Numbered from the stretch's first letter, positions 25,769 to 33,469 are shown. The stretch is 47,216 nt of DNA from an uncultured Collinsella sp. (GCA_934654605.1 CAKUGH010000009.1:1-47216), one strand, 5' to 3'. Numbers and translations: made by a program. Notes: a model not told the origin generated them from the letters alone.

Positions 25769-27361
25769 CTATTCCTCGCGACGGCGCACGGCAGCGATGC
25801 CGGCTGCCGCAACCGTGGCACCAGCGATGCCCATGGCGGCAACGGTCAACGCTGCGCTATCGCCCGTGGCCGCAAGAGCGGAAGTCGTCGTCTTCGAAGC
25901 CGTGACGGATGCCTTGGCGGCAGCGAGCTTTACATTCACGGCCGAACCGGTCTGTGCCGAAGCTTGGCTCGGCGCCGGATCGGGAGCAGGCGTAGCACCT
26001 CCGTCGAATACGATATGCGCGACCTTGGCGATCTTGTCCGCATCGCGATCGGCCCTCAGGACGCCTTCGCCGGGCTCGCCAATCGTCTGTCCCCAAAAAT
26101 CAGCATATTCAAATCGGTTGCCCAGCGCCATGGGGCGGGCACCCAGTTTTTGGTAGTCACGCACCACGCCATTGGCAGGAAGCACGACCTTCCCGCCCTC
26201 GCCGATAACAATCATACCGGCAGGACCGTTGGCGTTCGTGTAGTTGTCGGCGACGATTGCCCCGTCGCTGCCCTCGGCAACAACGGAGCCGTTTTTAATT
26301 TGGATGCTTCCGCCCTCGATCGCACTCCCCGAGCTGGTATGCAGACCATACGTGTCCTTGGAATACCGATCTTTCGAGGCGCTGGCAATCGCAGTCACAA
26401 ACGTGTTCTTTCCATCGATGATGATATCGGCAGTGGCATCGTCGCCCATTCCGGCCGCCTCGATACCCACGGCACCCCACATACCATTCGAAGCATCGGC
26501 AATTGCGGTCACGAGCGAATCGCCTGCAATTTCGACACGCGCAGCACCGTTGTTGACACGGGACACAATCCCCTGAGACTCCAGGGTGGATTCGGCCTTG
26601 ACCGTCACCGTTGAGCCGGAGCCGATTGATACGCGGCCGCCTTTGTTGCTCTGCCCGTCATGTTCCCATGCAAACTCGCCGTCTTCCCCAGGTGCACCGT
26701 TAGTGGCATAGATGCCCGTCACGTAACCGTAATACCCGTCACCGGACCCCGCCGCGCGCCCTGCCTTCACATCGACAGTCGCACCGTTTTTAATGGTCAC
26801 GTCTCCGCCAAACGCAGTTATGGCCTCGGCGTTCTCGCACTCCTCGCCATTTGCATCCGTACCCGTCGCCGTCACGTTGACCGTGGCCCCGTCGACGGTG
26901 ACGTCGCCACCGGTAATACCGTTACCCGCGGCCGTGATGACATCGGTCTGGCCCGTCGCATTGAGTGTGCCGTCGCCCGTGATGGAAAGGTTGCCGCCTG
27001 AGACCTCGATGGCGCTCTGACCGGCATCGGCCGTAACGGTGTTGGTGTTGGTCACACCGATGTTGAGGTTGCCCTCGGCGCTGATACCGCCGCCGTTATA
27101 GCCATTGAGCTGCATGTCGTCGGCGCCGTTCCAAGACCACGTGCCCGCCTCGTCGCTGACGGCAGCGCCCGCGTTGTACTGCGTGCCGCCCACGTTGATC
27201 CAATCGGCTGCCAAGGCAACACTCGGCAGTAGCAGCTGACCGACCATGAGCGCACACGCGCCGGCGCACGCCAGCCTGGCACCCGCCCGTTTCCACGAAC
27301 CGTGAACCAGCGAGCAAGTGCGCTCGCGCTGGGTCTGCTTGTCAAAATGGCTTCCGTTCAT
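25769..27361 (-). CDS. Wall-anchored surface protein, beta-helix (carbohydrate-binding-like) type
   Basis: A 530-residue exported protein. The long signal peptide carries QRERTCSLVHG and ends LPSVALA, almost identical at DNA level to that of the preceding surface gene. Residues of about 60-420 form short repeating strands of the type GGDVTIKNGATVDVKAG and GGSIQIKNGSVVAEG, typical of right-handed parallel beta-helices and of the carbohydrate-binding-like repeats found in gut surface proteins. A short Ala/Ser/Pro spacer ends in LAATGDS, a hydrophobic helix and RRREE. The acidic last two residues are unusual beside the KRRKR ends of the paralogues. GGGAGG five bases upstream supports the start at 27361. 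A 35-bp palindrome sits in its 5' leader. Confidence 0.8.
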   Translation of the reverse strand: MNGSHFDKQTQRERTCSLVHGSWKRAGARLACAGACALMVGQLLLPSVALAADWINVGGTQYNAGAAVSDEAGTWSWNGADDMQLNGYNGGGISAEGNLNIGVTNTNTVTADAGQSAIEVSGGNLSITGDGTLNATGQTDVITAAGNGITGGDVTVDGATVNVTATGTDANGEECENAEAITAFGGDVTIKNGATVDVKAGRAAGSGDGYYGYVTGIYATNGAPGEDGEFAWEHDGQSNKGGRVSIGSGSTVTVKAESTLESQGIVSRVNNGAARVEIAGDSLVTAIADASNGMWGAVGIEAAGMGDDATADIIIDGKNTFVTAIASASKDRYSKDTYGLHTSSGSAIEGGSIQIKNGSVVAEGSDGAIVADNYTNANGPAGMIVIGEGGKVVLPANGVVRDYQKLGARPMALGNRFEYADFWGQTIGEPGEGVLRADRDADKIAKVAHIVFDGGATPAPDPAPSQASAQTGSAVNVKLAAAKASVTASKTTTSALAATGDSAALTVAAMGIAGATVAAAGIAAVRRREE

Positions 27362-27388
27362 AGGGGCCTCCCTCGGTCGATGGACCAT

Positions 27389-27423
27389 ACCACCACAAAG
27401 GTGCCTGTCCCCTTTGTGGTGGT
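27389..27423. repeat. 35-bp palindrome (ACCACCACAAAGG family), copy 3, inside a 5' leader
   Basis: Perfect 13-bp arms enclose the core TGCCTGTCC, which is the reverse orientation of copies 1 and 2. It lies between the regulatory palindrome (27464) and the start codon (27361) of the beta-helix surface gene. The spacing there is 103 bp; subtracting 35 gives 68, the value in the giant surface gene. This is direct evidence that the palindrome was inserted. Confidence 0.85.
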
Positions 27424-27463
27424 ATTCCTAGTCTCACCATGTGCCAAGCAATCGCATACGCCT

Positions 27464-27498
27464 AGGTTCGTAGATGTGAACCCCTATGGCTACCTGCG
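27464..27498 (-). promoter_or_regulatory. Surface-gene upstream palindrome, copy C
   Basis: AGGTTCGTAGATGTGAACCC, an imperfect palindrome, is followed 27 bases from its start by TACCTGCG. It is upstream of the beta-helix surface gene. It also lies about 100 bases upstream of the divergent LuxR gene, so it could act on both. Confidence 0.6.
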
Positions 27499-27545
27499 GT
27501 TTCATTCGAATGGATTTCGTTGTCGGTGTCTTCGCCTTAGGGCGC

Positions 27546-27551
27546 TACAAT
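27546..27551 (+). promoter_or_regulatory. Possible -10 box (TACAAT) of the LuxR gene
   Basis: TACAAT lies 38 bases before the TTG start of the LuxR gene. A 16-codon open frame starting at 27559 (MIIPSTQRTV...) ends just inside the LuxR coding region and may be chance or a leader peptide. No convincing -35 hexamer is seen. Confidence 0.35.
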
Positions 27552-27589
27552 CGAGGGCATGATTATTCCGTCCACCCAAAGGACCGTTC

Positions 27590-28993
27590 TTGAACCTGAG
27601 CAAGCCTAAAATCAACGCGCTTCTAGCCCTCGCGCTCTTTACCTTTGTCTTCCTTGCCGCCGAGTTTCGCTTCGACATCAATGTCGGGCTGCTCGCCGGT
27701 GCCGAGCGCGTTGTGCTCGCGCAAGGCTTTATCCTGGGTGCCAGCGTTATCGGCTTTATCGGATACGCGCCGCTGCTGGCCCTCGCTCAGCGCAAAGGCC
27801 AGCCCAAGGCAATCGCCACCGCCGCTGTCCCTATCGCCATTGTTGGGCTAACCCAGATTCAATCCCCCACGGGTCCGCTTGCACTCGAGATTCTGGGATG
27901 CGTGGTATTCTTTGGGCTCGGCCTGCTGGGCGCCGCCGCGCATCGCGCCTTTGCGTTGGCGTTCCAAGACGATCCCAAGCTCGCCACGGGCGCGGGGGCG
28001 GCCTATGCCGCAGGCATCCTCCTGCAGTTTGCCCTTAACCTGCTCGATTGCGGCGGCATCGTTGAGCTCATCATTCTTGGCGCGGCGACGATCATCATCT
28101 CCGCCCTCAGCGCCGCGCCCCAAGAGGCAGATGAGAACCCCAGCTCCACCATCAACCCTTTTACCGAGTCCTCACACGTCCTCGCCAAGCAGGCGTGTTG
28201 GAGCATCGCGCTCGTCATGATCTTGGCCTGTCTGTTCTCAACGCTCGATAACGTCGTCACGTTCTCCAACGCCCACGGCACCATCGCCGTGCAGACTTGG
28301 CCACGCCTCTTTTTGGCAGCGAGCGGCCTGGTCGCCGGCATCGTTTTTGATCTTGCCGAGCGTCGCTACATGGGTCCTGTCATGCTCGGTGTCACGGTGC
28401 TCTCCACCATCTCAATCTTGGCCGTGGAAGCTGGCGCCGATCCCAACCTGGGCCTCATCGTCTTTTATCTGAGCTCGGGCTTTTTCGTCACATTCTTCAC
28501 CGCCACGTTTACACAGCTGGCACCGCGTATGCACACTCCGGCTTTGTGGGCCGGCATGGGCCGCGCCGCCAACAATGTATGTGCATTCACCACATCGGGC
28601 ATCTCGCTGGCACTGGTCACCTCGGGCAAAGTCGCCCTTATCATGATCGGCGCGCTCGTGCTGCTTGTGGCGGCGAGCGTGGCATTTGTAGCTGCGGGGC
28701 TGTTCCGTCTACCCCAAACCGAGCAGGAGCGCGAACATCAACAGCTCGCCGAGGAGGCACTCGCTGCACCCAGCATCGAGGAACAGCGCCAAGCCTTCAT
28801 CGCCGACCACGGCCTCACCCCGCGCGAAGTCGACGTGCTCATGGCCGTGACCCAGGACGAGCGCCCGCTCAAGCAGATCGCCGAGGAGCTCGGCATCTCG
28901 ATGCGCATGGTGCAGCGTCACCTGAGCTCCATTTACCAAAAGACCGACACCCAAACGCGCGCCGGCCTCACCAAAGCCTTCCCCTCCGCCTAA
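27590..28993 (+). CDS. Membrane-bound LuxR-family regulator (12-TM MFS-like sensor plus HTH)
   Basis: A 467-residue protein. The first 375 or so residues contain about a dozen hydrophobic segments in an MFS-like layout, and the last 65 form a LuxR-type helix-turn-helix: GLTPREVDVLMAVTQDERPLKQIAEELGIS, split by the family's recognition helix MRMVQRHLSSIYQKT. Such proteins are abundant in Eggerthella and Collinsella relatives. They are thought to sense small molecules at the membrane and bind DNA from the cytoplasmic tail. The start is TTG at 27590, preceded by AAAGGA with a six-base gap. It is divergent from the beta-helix surface gene, so it is the obvious candidate regulator of the surface island. 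That link is inferred only from position. Confidence 0.88.
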   Translation: MNLSKPKINALLALALFTFVFLAAEFRFDINVGLLAGAERVVLAQGFILGASVIGFIGYAPLLALAQRKGQPKAIATAAVPIAIVGLTQIQSPTGPLALEILGCVVFFGLGLLGAAAHRAFALAFQDDPKLATGAGAAYAAGILLQFALNLLDCGGIVELIILGAATIIISALSAAPQEADENPSSTINPFTESSHVLAKQACWSIALVMILACLFSTLDNVVTFSNAHGTIAVQTWPRLFLAASGLVAGIVFDLAERRYMGPVMLGVTVLSTISILAVEAGADPNLGLIVFYLSSGFFVTFFTATFTQLAPRMHTPALWAGMGRAANNVCAFTTSGISLALVTSGKVALIMIGALVLLVAASVAFVAAGLFRLPQTEQEREHQQLAEEALAAPSIEEQRQAFIADHGLTPREVDVLMAVTQDERPLKQIAEELGISMRMVQRHLSSIYQKTDTQTRAGLTKAFPSA

Positions 28994-29000
28994 AACAAAA

Positions 29001-29035
29001 ACCACCACAAAGGGGCCAGGTACCTTTGTGGTGGT
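29001..29035. repeat. 35-bp palindrome (ACCACCACAAAGG family), copy 4
   Basis: Arms ACCACCACAAAGG / CCTTTGTGGTGGT with core GGCCAGGTA. It begins eight bases after the LuxR stop codon and is followed by TTTT, so it can also serve as a terminator. The next array starts 32 bp further on, not 23 bp as at the two other arrays. Confidence 0.85.
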
Positions 29036-29067
29036 TTTCAATAGCAGCGGTTTACTCTGCCAGTTTG

Positions 29068-29202
29068 TCTCAATCTGTAACATCTAGGCCCTTAAAAGTA
29101 GGCTAACTGTTACAGATTGAGATTATTCCGCTCGGCTCCGCACTTTATCTAAATCTGTAACAGATAGAGACGATTTAGCCGCCCAGATGTTACAGATCGA
29201 GA
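29068..29202. repeat. Array of two 55-bp palindromic units
   Basis: Units at 29068-29122 and 29148-29202, each 15 + 25 + 15 bp, are separated by 25 bp. The inter-unit sequence (TTATTCCGCTCGGCTCCG...) resembles the first gap of the array at 16403. One arm reads TCTAAATCTGTAACA against TGTTACAGATCGAGA, so that pair carries mismatches. It lies between the convergent LuxR and cytidylate-kinase-like genes. Confidence 0.85.
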
Positions 29203-29228
29203 CAGTAAAGGAAACTAAGCGGTACCCG

Positions 29229-29303
29229 CCCTTGAGTTTCTTGAGCACCCTTGAGTTCTTTGAGCATCTTTGAGTTTCTTGAGCACCCTTGAGTTCTTTG
29301 AGC
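29229..29303. repeat. Tandem repeat of about 18-19 bp
   Basis: Four tandem copies alternate between CTTGAGTTTCTTGAGCAC and TTGAGTTCTTTGAGC, giving a higher-order period of about 37 bp. The tract lies between the palindromic array and the cytidylate-kinase-like gene. It shows no ribosome site or clear coding signal. Confidence 0.75.
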
Positions 29304-29350
29304 GAACGACCATCAGCAGCGTCGGTTGCCCTCCTCCGCCTAAACCAAAA

Positions 29351-29385
29351 ACCACCACAAAGGTGCCTGTCCCCTTTGTGGTGGT
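29351..29385. repeat. 35-bp palindrome (ACCACCACAAAGG family), copy 5
   Basis: Perfect 13-bp arms with core TGCCTGTCC, reverse orientation to copy 4. It is flanked by CCGCCTAAA(A/C)CAAAA, which also flanks copy 4, so a somewhat longer unit was duplicated. It ends nine bases before the stop codon of the minus-strand gene and may act as its terminator. Confidence 0.85.
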
Positions 29386-29394
29386 TTTGGTCGG

Positions 29395-30018
29395 TTAGCC
29401 TTCGAGCTGAGCTACTTTGTAGCGGTAGGCTGCGGCGATGACGTCCTTGCAGCCCTCGCGGCCCAGCTTGGCGCGGTTGACGACGATGTCCTTGCCACTC
29501 GTCATCTTCCACTTGCCGGCGCTGTAGCGCTTGTAGAATGCCTCACGCGCCTTCTGCTGCTGTTTGACCAGCTTGGCGCCCTTCTTTTTGTTGAGGCCAC
29601 GCTTCTTACGCACAATCTCGACGCGGTCCTCAAAGGGAGCAGTCACCAACACGGCGATGTGGTTGGGGTTGTTGCGCAGCAGATAGTCGGACAGGCGACC
29701 CTCGATAATGCAGCTCTCGGTCTCGCCCAGGTCCAAAATCACCTGGCTCATCTTTTGGAACAGCTTGTCCGAGTACGAACGGGCGTCGTAGCGGTCGGGC
29801 AGAAACGCCATGTTCTCCACGGCCAGGCGCTCGTCGTAGGCCGCCATCTTGTCGAGCGACTCGCCCGCGCGCAGCGACGCGCGCACCAGCAGCTCGTTGT
29901 CGTACAGCGGAATCCCCAGCTCATTGGCGAGGATACGGCCGATCTCGTGGCCCTCGGCACCAAAGTCACGCGCGATGGTAATGACCACGGGGCTCTTCTT
30001 GTTCACCAGATCGCTCAT
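29395..30018 (-). CDS. Cytidylate kinase-like family protein
   Basis: A 207-residue cytoplasmic protein of the cytidylate kinase-like family. The N-terminal segment VVITIARDFGAEGHEIGRIL replaces a canonical P-loop and is typical of this family; IPLYDNELL follows. The centre has CIIEGRLSDYLLRNNPNHIAVLVTAP, which corresponds to the kinase core strand and is split by the usual lid region rich in Lys (KKRGLNKKKGAKLVK). The C-terminus is helical. The family is common in gut Actinobacteria and Firmicutes; substrates are not established. AAAGGAATCGCG precedes the ATG at 30018. The gene is single and is followed by a palindrome. Confidence 0.8.
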   Translation of the reverse strand: MSDLVNKKSPVVITIARDFGAEGHEIGRILANELGIPLYDNELLVRASLRAGESLDKMAAYDERLAVENMAFLPDRYDARSYSDKLFQKMSQVILDLGETESCIIEGRLSDYLLRNNPNHIAVLVTAPFEDRVEIVRKKRGLNKKKGAKLVKQQQKAREAFYKRYSAGKWKMTSGKDIVVNRAKLGREGCKDVIAAAYRYKVAQLEG

Positions 30019-30079
30019 CGCGATTCCTTTCTAACAAATGAGAAATAGGCTGTCTATCGCCTTTTCCCACGATAGCTTA

Positions 30080-30185
30080 CCTGGGTTTTCCTGGTGCCCA
30101 AGATTGGCCTGAAAGAGGAGCGACGCGTACTTTGGTACGCGAGCGACGGTTTGAAGGCCAAGGTTGGGTGCCAGGGAAAGCCAGG
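30080..30185. repeat. Long imperfect palindrome after the ABC permease operon
   Basis: CTGGGTTTTCCTGG...TGCCCAAGATTGGCC on the left pairs with GGCCAAGGTTGGGTGCC...GGAAAGCCAGG on the right. The inner stem is GCGTAC/GTACGC around a TTTG tip. The total length is about 105 bp. It begins immediately beyond the permease stop codon on the minus strand. There is no T run, so it is more likely an intergenic repeat or RNA-stabilising structure than an intrinsic terminator. Confidence 0.7.
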
Positions 30186-30824
30186 CTATGCGGCTACGAT
30201 GCGGCGTTGATACGCTCGGACCAGCAGCGAGATGCCAAAGTTGAGCGCAAAGTACATCGCAAACACCAGACCGTAGAGCATGAGCACCTGCGACAGGTCG
30301 ATCGCGTGGGCCATCACGACGTTTGCCGTGTACATGAGCTCGGCCACGTTGATGCCCGAAAGATACGAGCTGTCCTTGATGACGGTCGTGCACTGGCTAA
30401 ACAGCGCCGGAATGATCGTCTTAAACGTCTGCGGCAAAATGATGTAGCGCATGGTGGCAAAGAAGCCGAAGCCCTGGCTCTGCGCCGCCTCAAACTGGCC
30501 GCGCGGAATCGAGTTGAGGCCGCCACGCACAATCTCGGCCATAACGGCGCTGGTGAACAGCGTAAAGGCGATGGTCGAAATCACAATGTCCAGACCCTGC
30601 ACCGTAAAGTAGATAAACAGGATCCACAGCAGGTTCGGCGTGCAGCGGAACAGCTCGATATAGGCACTCACCAAAATGCGGAACGGGCGGGGCGCATAGC
30701 TCTTGACGAGCGCCAGCACCGTGCCAAAGATGAGCGAGAAAAAGATCGACAGCGCCGAGATCTCGATGGTCTTAACAAAGCCGCCCCAGATGTAGAGCAG
30801 GTTGGTCGCGTTGAAGATTTCCAT
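30186..30824 (-). CDS. Polar amino acid ABC transporter permease (second)
   Basis: A 212-residue inner-membrane permease of the HisMQ/GlnP family with about five hydrophobic segments. The ATPase-contact loop reads RGQFEAAQSQGFGFFATMRYIILPQTF (split here by the helix break), the EAA-like signature of polar amino acid importers. It pairs with the permease encoded just upstream to form a heterodimeric channel. GAGGAGG overlaps the end of the preceding gene, seven bases before the ATG, and the intergenic gap is three bases, so the genes are translated together. It is the last gene of the operon and is followed by a long palindrome. Confidence 0.9.
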   Translation of the reverse strand: MEIFNATNLLYIWGGFVKTIEISALSIFFSLIFGTVLALVKSYAPRPFRILVSAYIELFRCTPNLLWILFIYFTVQGLDIVISTIAFTLFTSAVMAEIVRGGLNSIPRGQFEAAQSQGFGFFATMRYIILPQTFKTIIPALFSQCTTVIKDSSYLSGINVAELMYTANVVMAHAIDLSQVLMLYGLVFAMYFALNFGISLLVRAYQRRIVAA

Positions 30825-30827
30825 GCG

Positions 30828-31574
30828 CTAGGCCTCCTCTACGTTGTCGAGCCCCAGCTCGGCCAGGCTCACGCCGCGCGGGCGCTCCTTGGAGCGGCGT
30901 TCGAGCCACTGCACCAGCATGGCGAGCGGAAAGCAGATGATGAAGTACATAAGGCAGCAGACGATGTATCCCTGCAGGTAGCCATACAGGCTTACGAAGT
31001 TGTCGGAGCGATACATAAGGTCGCCGCCGGCCACGAGCGCCAGCACCGACGTGTTCTTGACCAGGTTGAGCGCCTGGTTGCACAGCGGCGGCAGAATGAT
31101 TTTGAACGTCTGGGGCAGCACGATGTACCAGTAGGCCTGCGCACGGGTGAAGCCCTGGCTCTGAGCAGCCTCCATCTGACCGCGCGGAACGGCTTCGATG
31201 CCGGTGCGGATGACCTCAGAGATGTAGGCCGCGTGATACAGGCCCACGCCCAAAAAGCCCAGTACAAACGGTGCGATACGCACCGGCTGGTCGGCACCGG
31301 TTATGGCCTGCAAAAACTGCGGGCCGGCCATGTACATAAAGAGCACCTGCACAGGCAGCGGGGTGTTCTGGTAAAACTCCACGTACACGCGGCTGATAGC
31401 GCGCAGCACGCGCGAACGGGTGGTCGAGAACACGCCCAGCAGCGTGCCCAGTACCAGCGACAGCAGCAGGCCGGCAACAACCACCTGCAGCGTCACGCCA
31501 AAGCCCTCCCAGAAGGGCCCCATGTTTTGGAATGTCGTCGACCAGCGGTCGGCGTCAAACAATCCTTCGAGCAT
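30828..31574 (-). CDS. Polar amino acid ABC transporter permease (first)
   Basis: A 248-residue membrane permease of the HisMQ family. The EAA-type loop RGQMEAAQSQGFTRAQAYW is near the middle, followed by IVLPQTFKIILPPLCNQ and LVKNTSVLALV. It carries a longer N-terminus and an Arg/Glu-rich C-terminal tail (WLERRSKERPRG). It forms a channel with the following permease. The start at 31574 lies 24 bases after the binding-protein gene and is preceded by AAGGAA. The operon order is ATPase, binding protein, permease, permease, typical of glutamine/glutamate-type importers. Confidence 0.9.
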   Translation of the reverse strand: MLEGLFDADRWSTTFQNMGPFWEGFGVTLQVVVAGLLLSLVLGTLLGVFSTTRSRVLRAISRVYVEFYQNTPLPVQVLFMYMAGPQFLQAITGADQPVRIAPFVLGFLGVGLYHAAYISEVIRTGIEAVPRGQMEAAQSQGFTRAQAYWYIVLPQTFKIILPPLCNQALNLVKNTSVLALVAGGDLMYRSDNFVSLYGYLQGYIVCCLMYFIICFPLAMLVQWLERRSKERPRGVSLAELGLDNVEEA

Positions 31575-31598
31575 TTGATTCCTTCCTTGGACGAACGC

Positions 31599-32474
31599 TT
31601 ACACAAGACCCCAGGTCTTGACCTCTTGATCGAGCCAGCCGTCGGCCAGGCGATCGCAAATCACCTGATCGACCACGGCCGAAAGGTCGCAACCCTTCTT
31701 GGTCGCCACGCCGTAGCCCTGCTCGCCAAACTTGACCTCGGGCTGCAGCAGCTCGACGGTCTCGTTCATGTAGCCGGCCAGCGTGGAGCGGTCCATGGCA
31801 AAGACGTCGATATTACCGGCGTCGAGCGAGCTCTTGATGATGGGGTAACCGCTAAAGGCCCTAAACTCGGGTTCGCAGTGAAAGCCGTTGTCCTTGATCA
31901 TCTGCTCGATCAGGCCCTGCGTGGTAGCGCCCTGGCTCACGCCGATAACCTTGCCGTCCAGATCCTCGATCGAGGTAAAGCCCGAGCGTTTCTTGACCAT
32001 GAGGCCCACGTAGTCGGTGCGGTACGGCGTCGAGAAATCCCAGCTCTTCTTGCGCTCGTCGGTGATGGTGTAGGTCGCCGCGACCACGTCGAGCTGGCCA
32101 TTATCGATGAGCGGGCCACGCGTCTTGGGCGTTACGTCGGTAAACTCGACAAGCTCCTGGGCGCGGGCTTCCTTGTAGCTCACGCCAAAGACGGCAGCGG
32201 CAATCTGGTAGCACAGGTCGACCTCCATGCCCTCAAAGCGGCCCTTGGCGGTGTCGTAATAGCCATAGCCGGGAACGTCCTTCTTGACGCCGGCGTTCAG
32301 GTGGCCGCGCGACTTGATGGCCGCGAGCTTGGAGCCTTTGTCAGAGCCCTCGCCGCTGGTGGAGCTGCCGCAACCGGTGAGCGCGGTTCCCGCCAGCGCG
32401 AGCATGCCGGCCCCCGCCAGCTGCAAAAAGTGACGGCGCGAAACAGCCGCCCTCGTCATATCCGTCATGTCCAT
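31599..32474 (-). CDS. Amino acid ABC transporter substrate-binding lipoprotein (SBP_bac_3)
   Basis: A lipoprotein of about 291 residues that captures a polar amino acid for the adjacent importer. The N-terminus has a twin-arginine motif (SRRHFLQL, about 12-19), a hydrophobic core, and the lipobox LTGC with Cys35, so it is probably Tat-exported and lipidated. The mature part has the family-3 fold: GYGYYDTAKGRFEGMEVDL near the N-lobe, DVVAATYTITDERKKSWDFS in the hinge region, and GVSQGATTQGLIEQM in the C-lobe. The ATG at 32474 is chosen; a GTG one codon upstream and two ATGs slightly downstream are possible. It follows the ATPase gene by nine bases. Glutamine/glutamate-type specificity is a guess. 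Confidence 0.88.
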   Translation of the reverse strand: MDMTDMTRAAVSRRHFLQLAGAGMLALAGTALTGCGSSTSGEGSDKGSKLAAIKSRGHLNAGVKKDVPGYGYYDTAKGRFEGMEVDLCYQIAAAVFGVSYKEARAQELVEFTDVTPKTRGPLIDNGQLDVVAATYTITDERKKSWDFSTPYRTDYVGLMVKKRSGFTSIEDLDGKVIGVSQGATTQGLIEQMIKDNGFHCEPEFRAFSGYPIIKSSLDAGNIDVFAMDRSTLAGYMNETVELLQPEVKFGEQGYGVATKKGCDLSAVVDQVICDRLADGWLDQEVKTWGLV

Positions 32475-32483
32475 CACCCGCGC

Positions 32484-33215
32484 CTAGTGCAAAATCTTGG
32501 ACAGGAACTCGCGGCAGCGCGGGTTCTCGGGGTTATCGAAGAAGTGCTCGGGCGTGCCCTCCTCCAGGATGCGGCCGTCCTCCATAAAGATGACGCGGTC
32601 GGCCACCTGGCGCGCAAAGCCCATCTCGTGCGTCACGCAAATCATGGTGATGTCCTCCTGCGCGAGCTCGATCATAACGTCCAGGACCTCCTGGACCATC
32701 TCGGGGTCGAGTGCCGAGGTCGGCTCGTCAAACAGGATGATGGGCTGCTTGGTGCACAGGGCACGGGCGATGGCAATGCGCTGCTGCTGACCGCCCGAGA
32801 GGTTTTGCGGATACTCGCCGGCCTTATGCGCCATGCCGACGCGCTTGAGCGCGGCAATGGCGATCTGGGTCGCCTCTTCCTTGCTCTTCTTTTGCAGCTT
32901 GATGGGTGCGAGCGTCAGGTTGCCGAGCACCGTCATATTGGGATACAGGTTGAACTGCTGAAACACCATGGAGCTGTACTTGCGGGCCATTTCCAGGTGA
33001 TTCTTTTTGGTGAGCGGCGTACCGTCGATGATGACTTCGCCCGATGTGGGCTCCTCAAGATAATCGACGCAACGGATGAGCGTCGACTTACCCGAACCGG
33101 ACGGCCCGATCATGACGAGCTTCTCGCCGCGCTTGACGGTGAGGTTGATATCTTTGAGCACGTGCAGGTCGCCAAAGTACTTGTTGAGATGCTTGATCTC
33201 GATCATGTCTGCCAT
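32484..33215 (-). CDS. glnQ: Polar amino acid ABC transporter ATPase (GlnQ family)
   Basis: A 243-residue cytoplasmic ABC ATPase that drives amino acid uptake with the downstream binding protein and permeases. Walker A is [13 protein letters not shown] (about 38-50), the Q-loop region [17 protein letters not shown], signature [15 protein letters not shown], Walker [17 protein letters not shown], and the H-loop VTHEM. The length and the NLYPNMTVL stretch are typical of the polar amino acid subfamily. AAAGGGACATTC precedes the ATG at 33215. It is the first gene of the operon; a TACAAT box lies about 36 bases upstream. Confidence 0.93.
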   Translation of the reverse strand: MADMIEIKHLNKYFGDLHVLKDINLTVKRGEKLVMIGPSGSGKSTLIRCVDYLEEPTSGEVIIDGTPLTKKNHLEMARKYSSMVFQQFNLYPNMTVLGNLTLAPIKLQKKSKEEATQIAIAALKRVGMAHKAGEYPQNLSGGQQQRIAIARALCTKQPIILFDEPTSALDPEMVQEVLDVMIELAQEDITMICVTHEMGFARQVADRVIFMEDGRILEEGTPEHFFDNPENPRCREFLSKILH

Positions 33216-33250
33216 GAATGTCCCTTTCCTGCTTTTACATGAATTGCACT

Positions 33251-33256
33251 ATTGTA
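33251..33256 (-). promoter_or_regulatory. Possible -10 box (TACAAT) of the amino acid importer operon
   Basis: TACAAT on the minus strand, about 36 bases before the ATPase ATG. A matching -35 is not obvious. The start of this operon is the only gene reading leftward from here. Confidence 0.4.
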
Positions 33257-33321
33257 CGGAAAGAACCACGTTTTCGCAGCCCACACTGCACCCCCGTAAA
33301 GAACCCGCAACCTTTCACCCA

Positions 33322-33388
33322 CTCATTGGGGACAGACTTAAATGAGTGCCCGCTCATTGGGTACTCATTTAAGTCTGTCCCCAATGAG
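33322..33388. repeat. Perfect 26-bp inverted repeat with GGGGACAGAC core
   Basis: CTCATTGGGGACAGACTTAA... (33322-33347) is perfectly complementary to 33363-33388, with a 15-base centre that itself repeats CTCATTGG. It is an intergenic palindrome of the GGGGACA group, between the amino acid importer promoter and the terminator of the YqeY-like gene. Confidence 0.85.
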
Positions 33389-33412
33389 CGCCTGTCCTGT
33401 GCAAGCACCAAA

Positions 33413-33443
33413 AAAGGGCGCGACCACAATGGTCACGCCCTTT
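33413..33443 (-). terminator. Terminator of the YqeY-like gene
   Basis: On the minus strand AAAGGGCGTGACC pairs with GGTCGCGCCCTTT around a four-base loop and runs into TTTTTT. It starts about 26 bases after the YqeY-like stop codon. Confidence 0.85.
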
Positions 33444-33469
33444 AGCATCAACTGTTTGCCGATTGTCCC

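Noticed and set aside
30132..33242. 1036-codon open frame on the plus strand across the amino acid importer operon
   Set aside because: It lies opposite four well-supported ABC transporter genes and is His/Arg/Gln-rich, an artefact of GC-rich codon usage.
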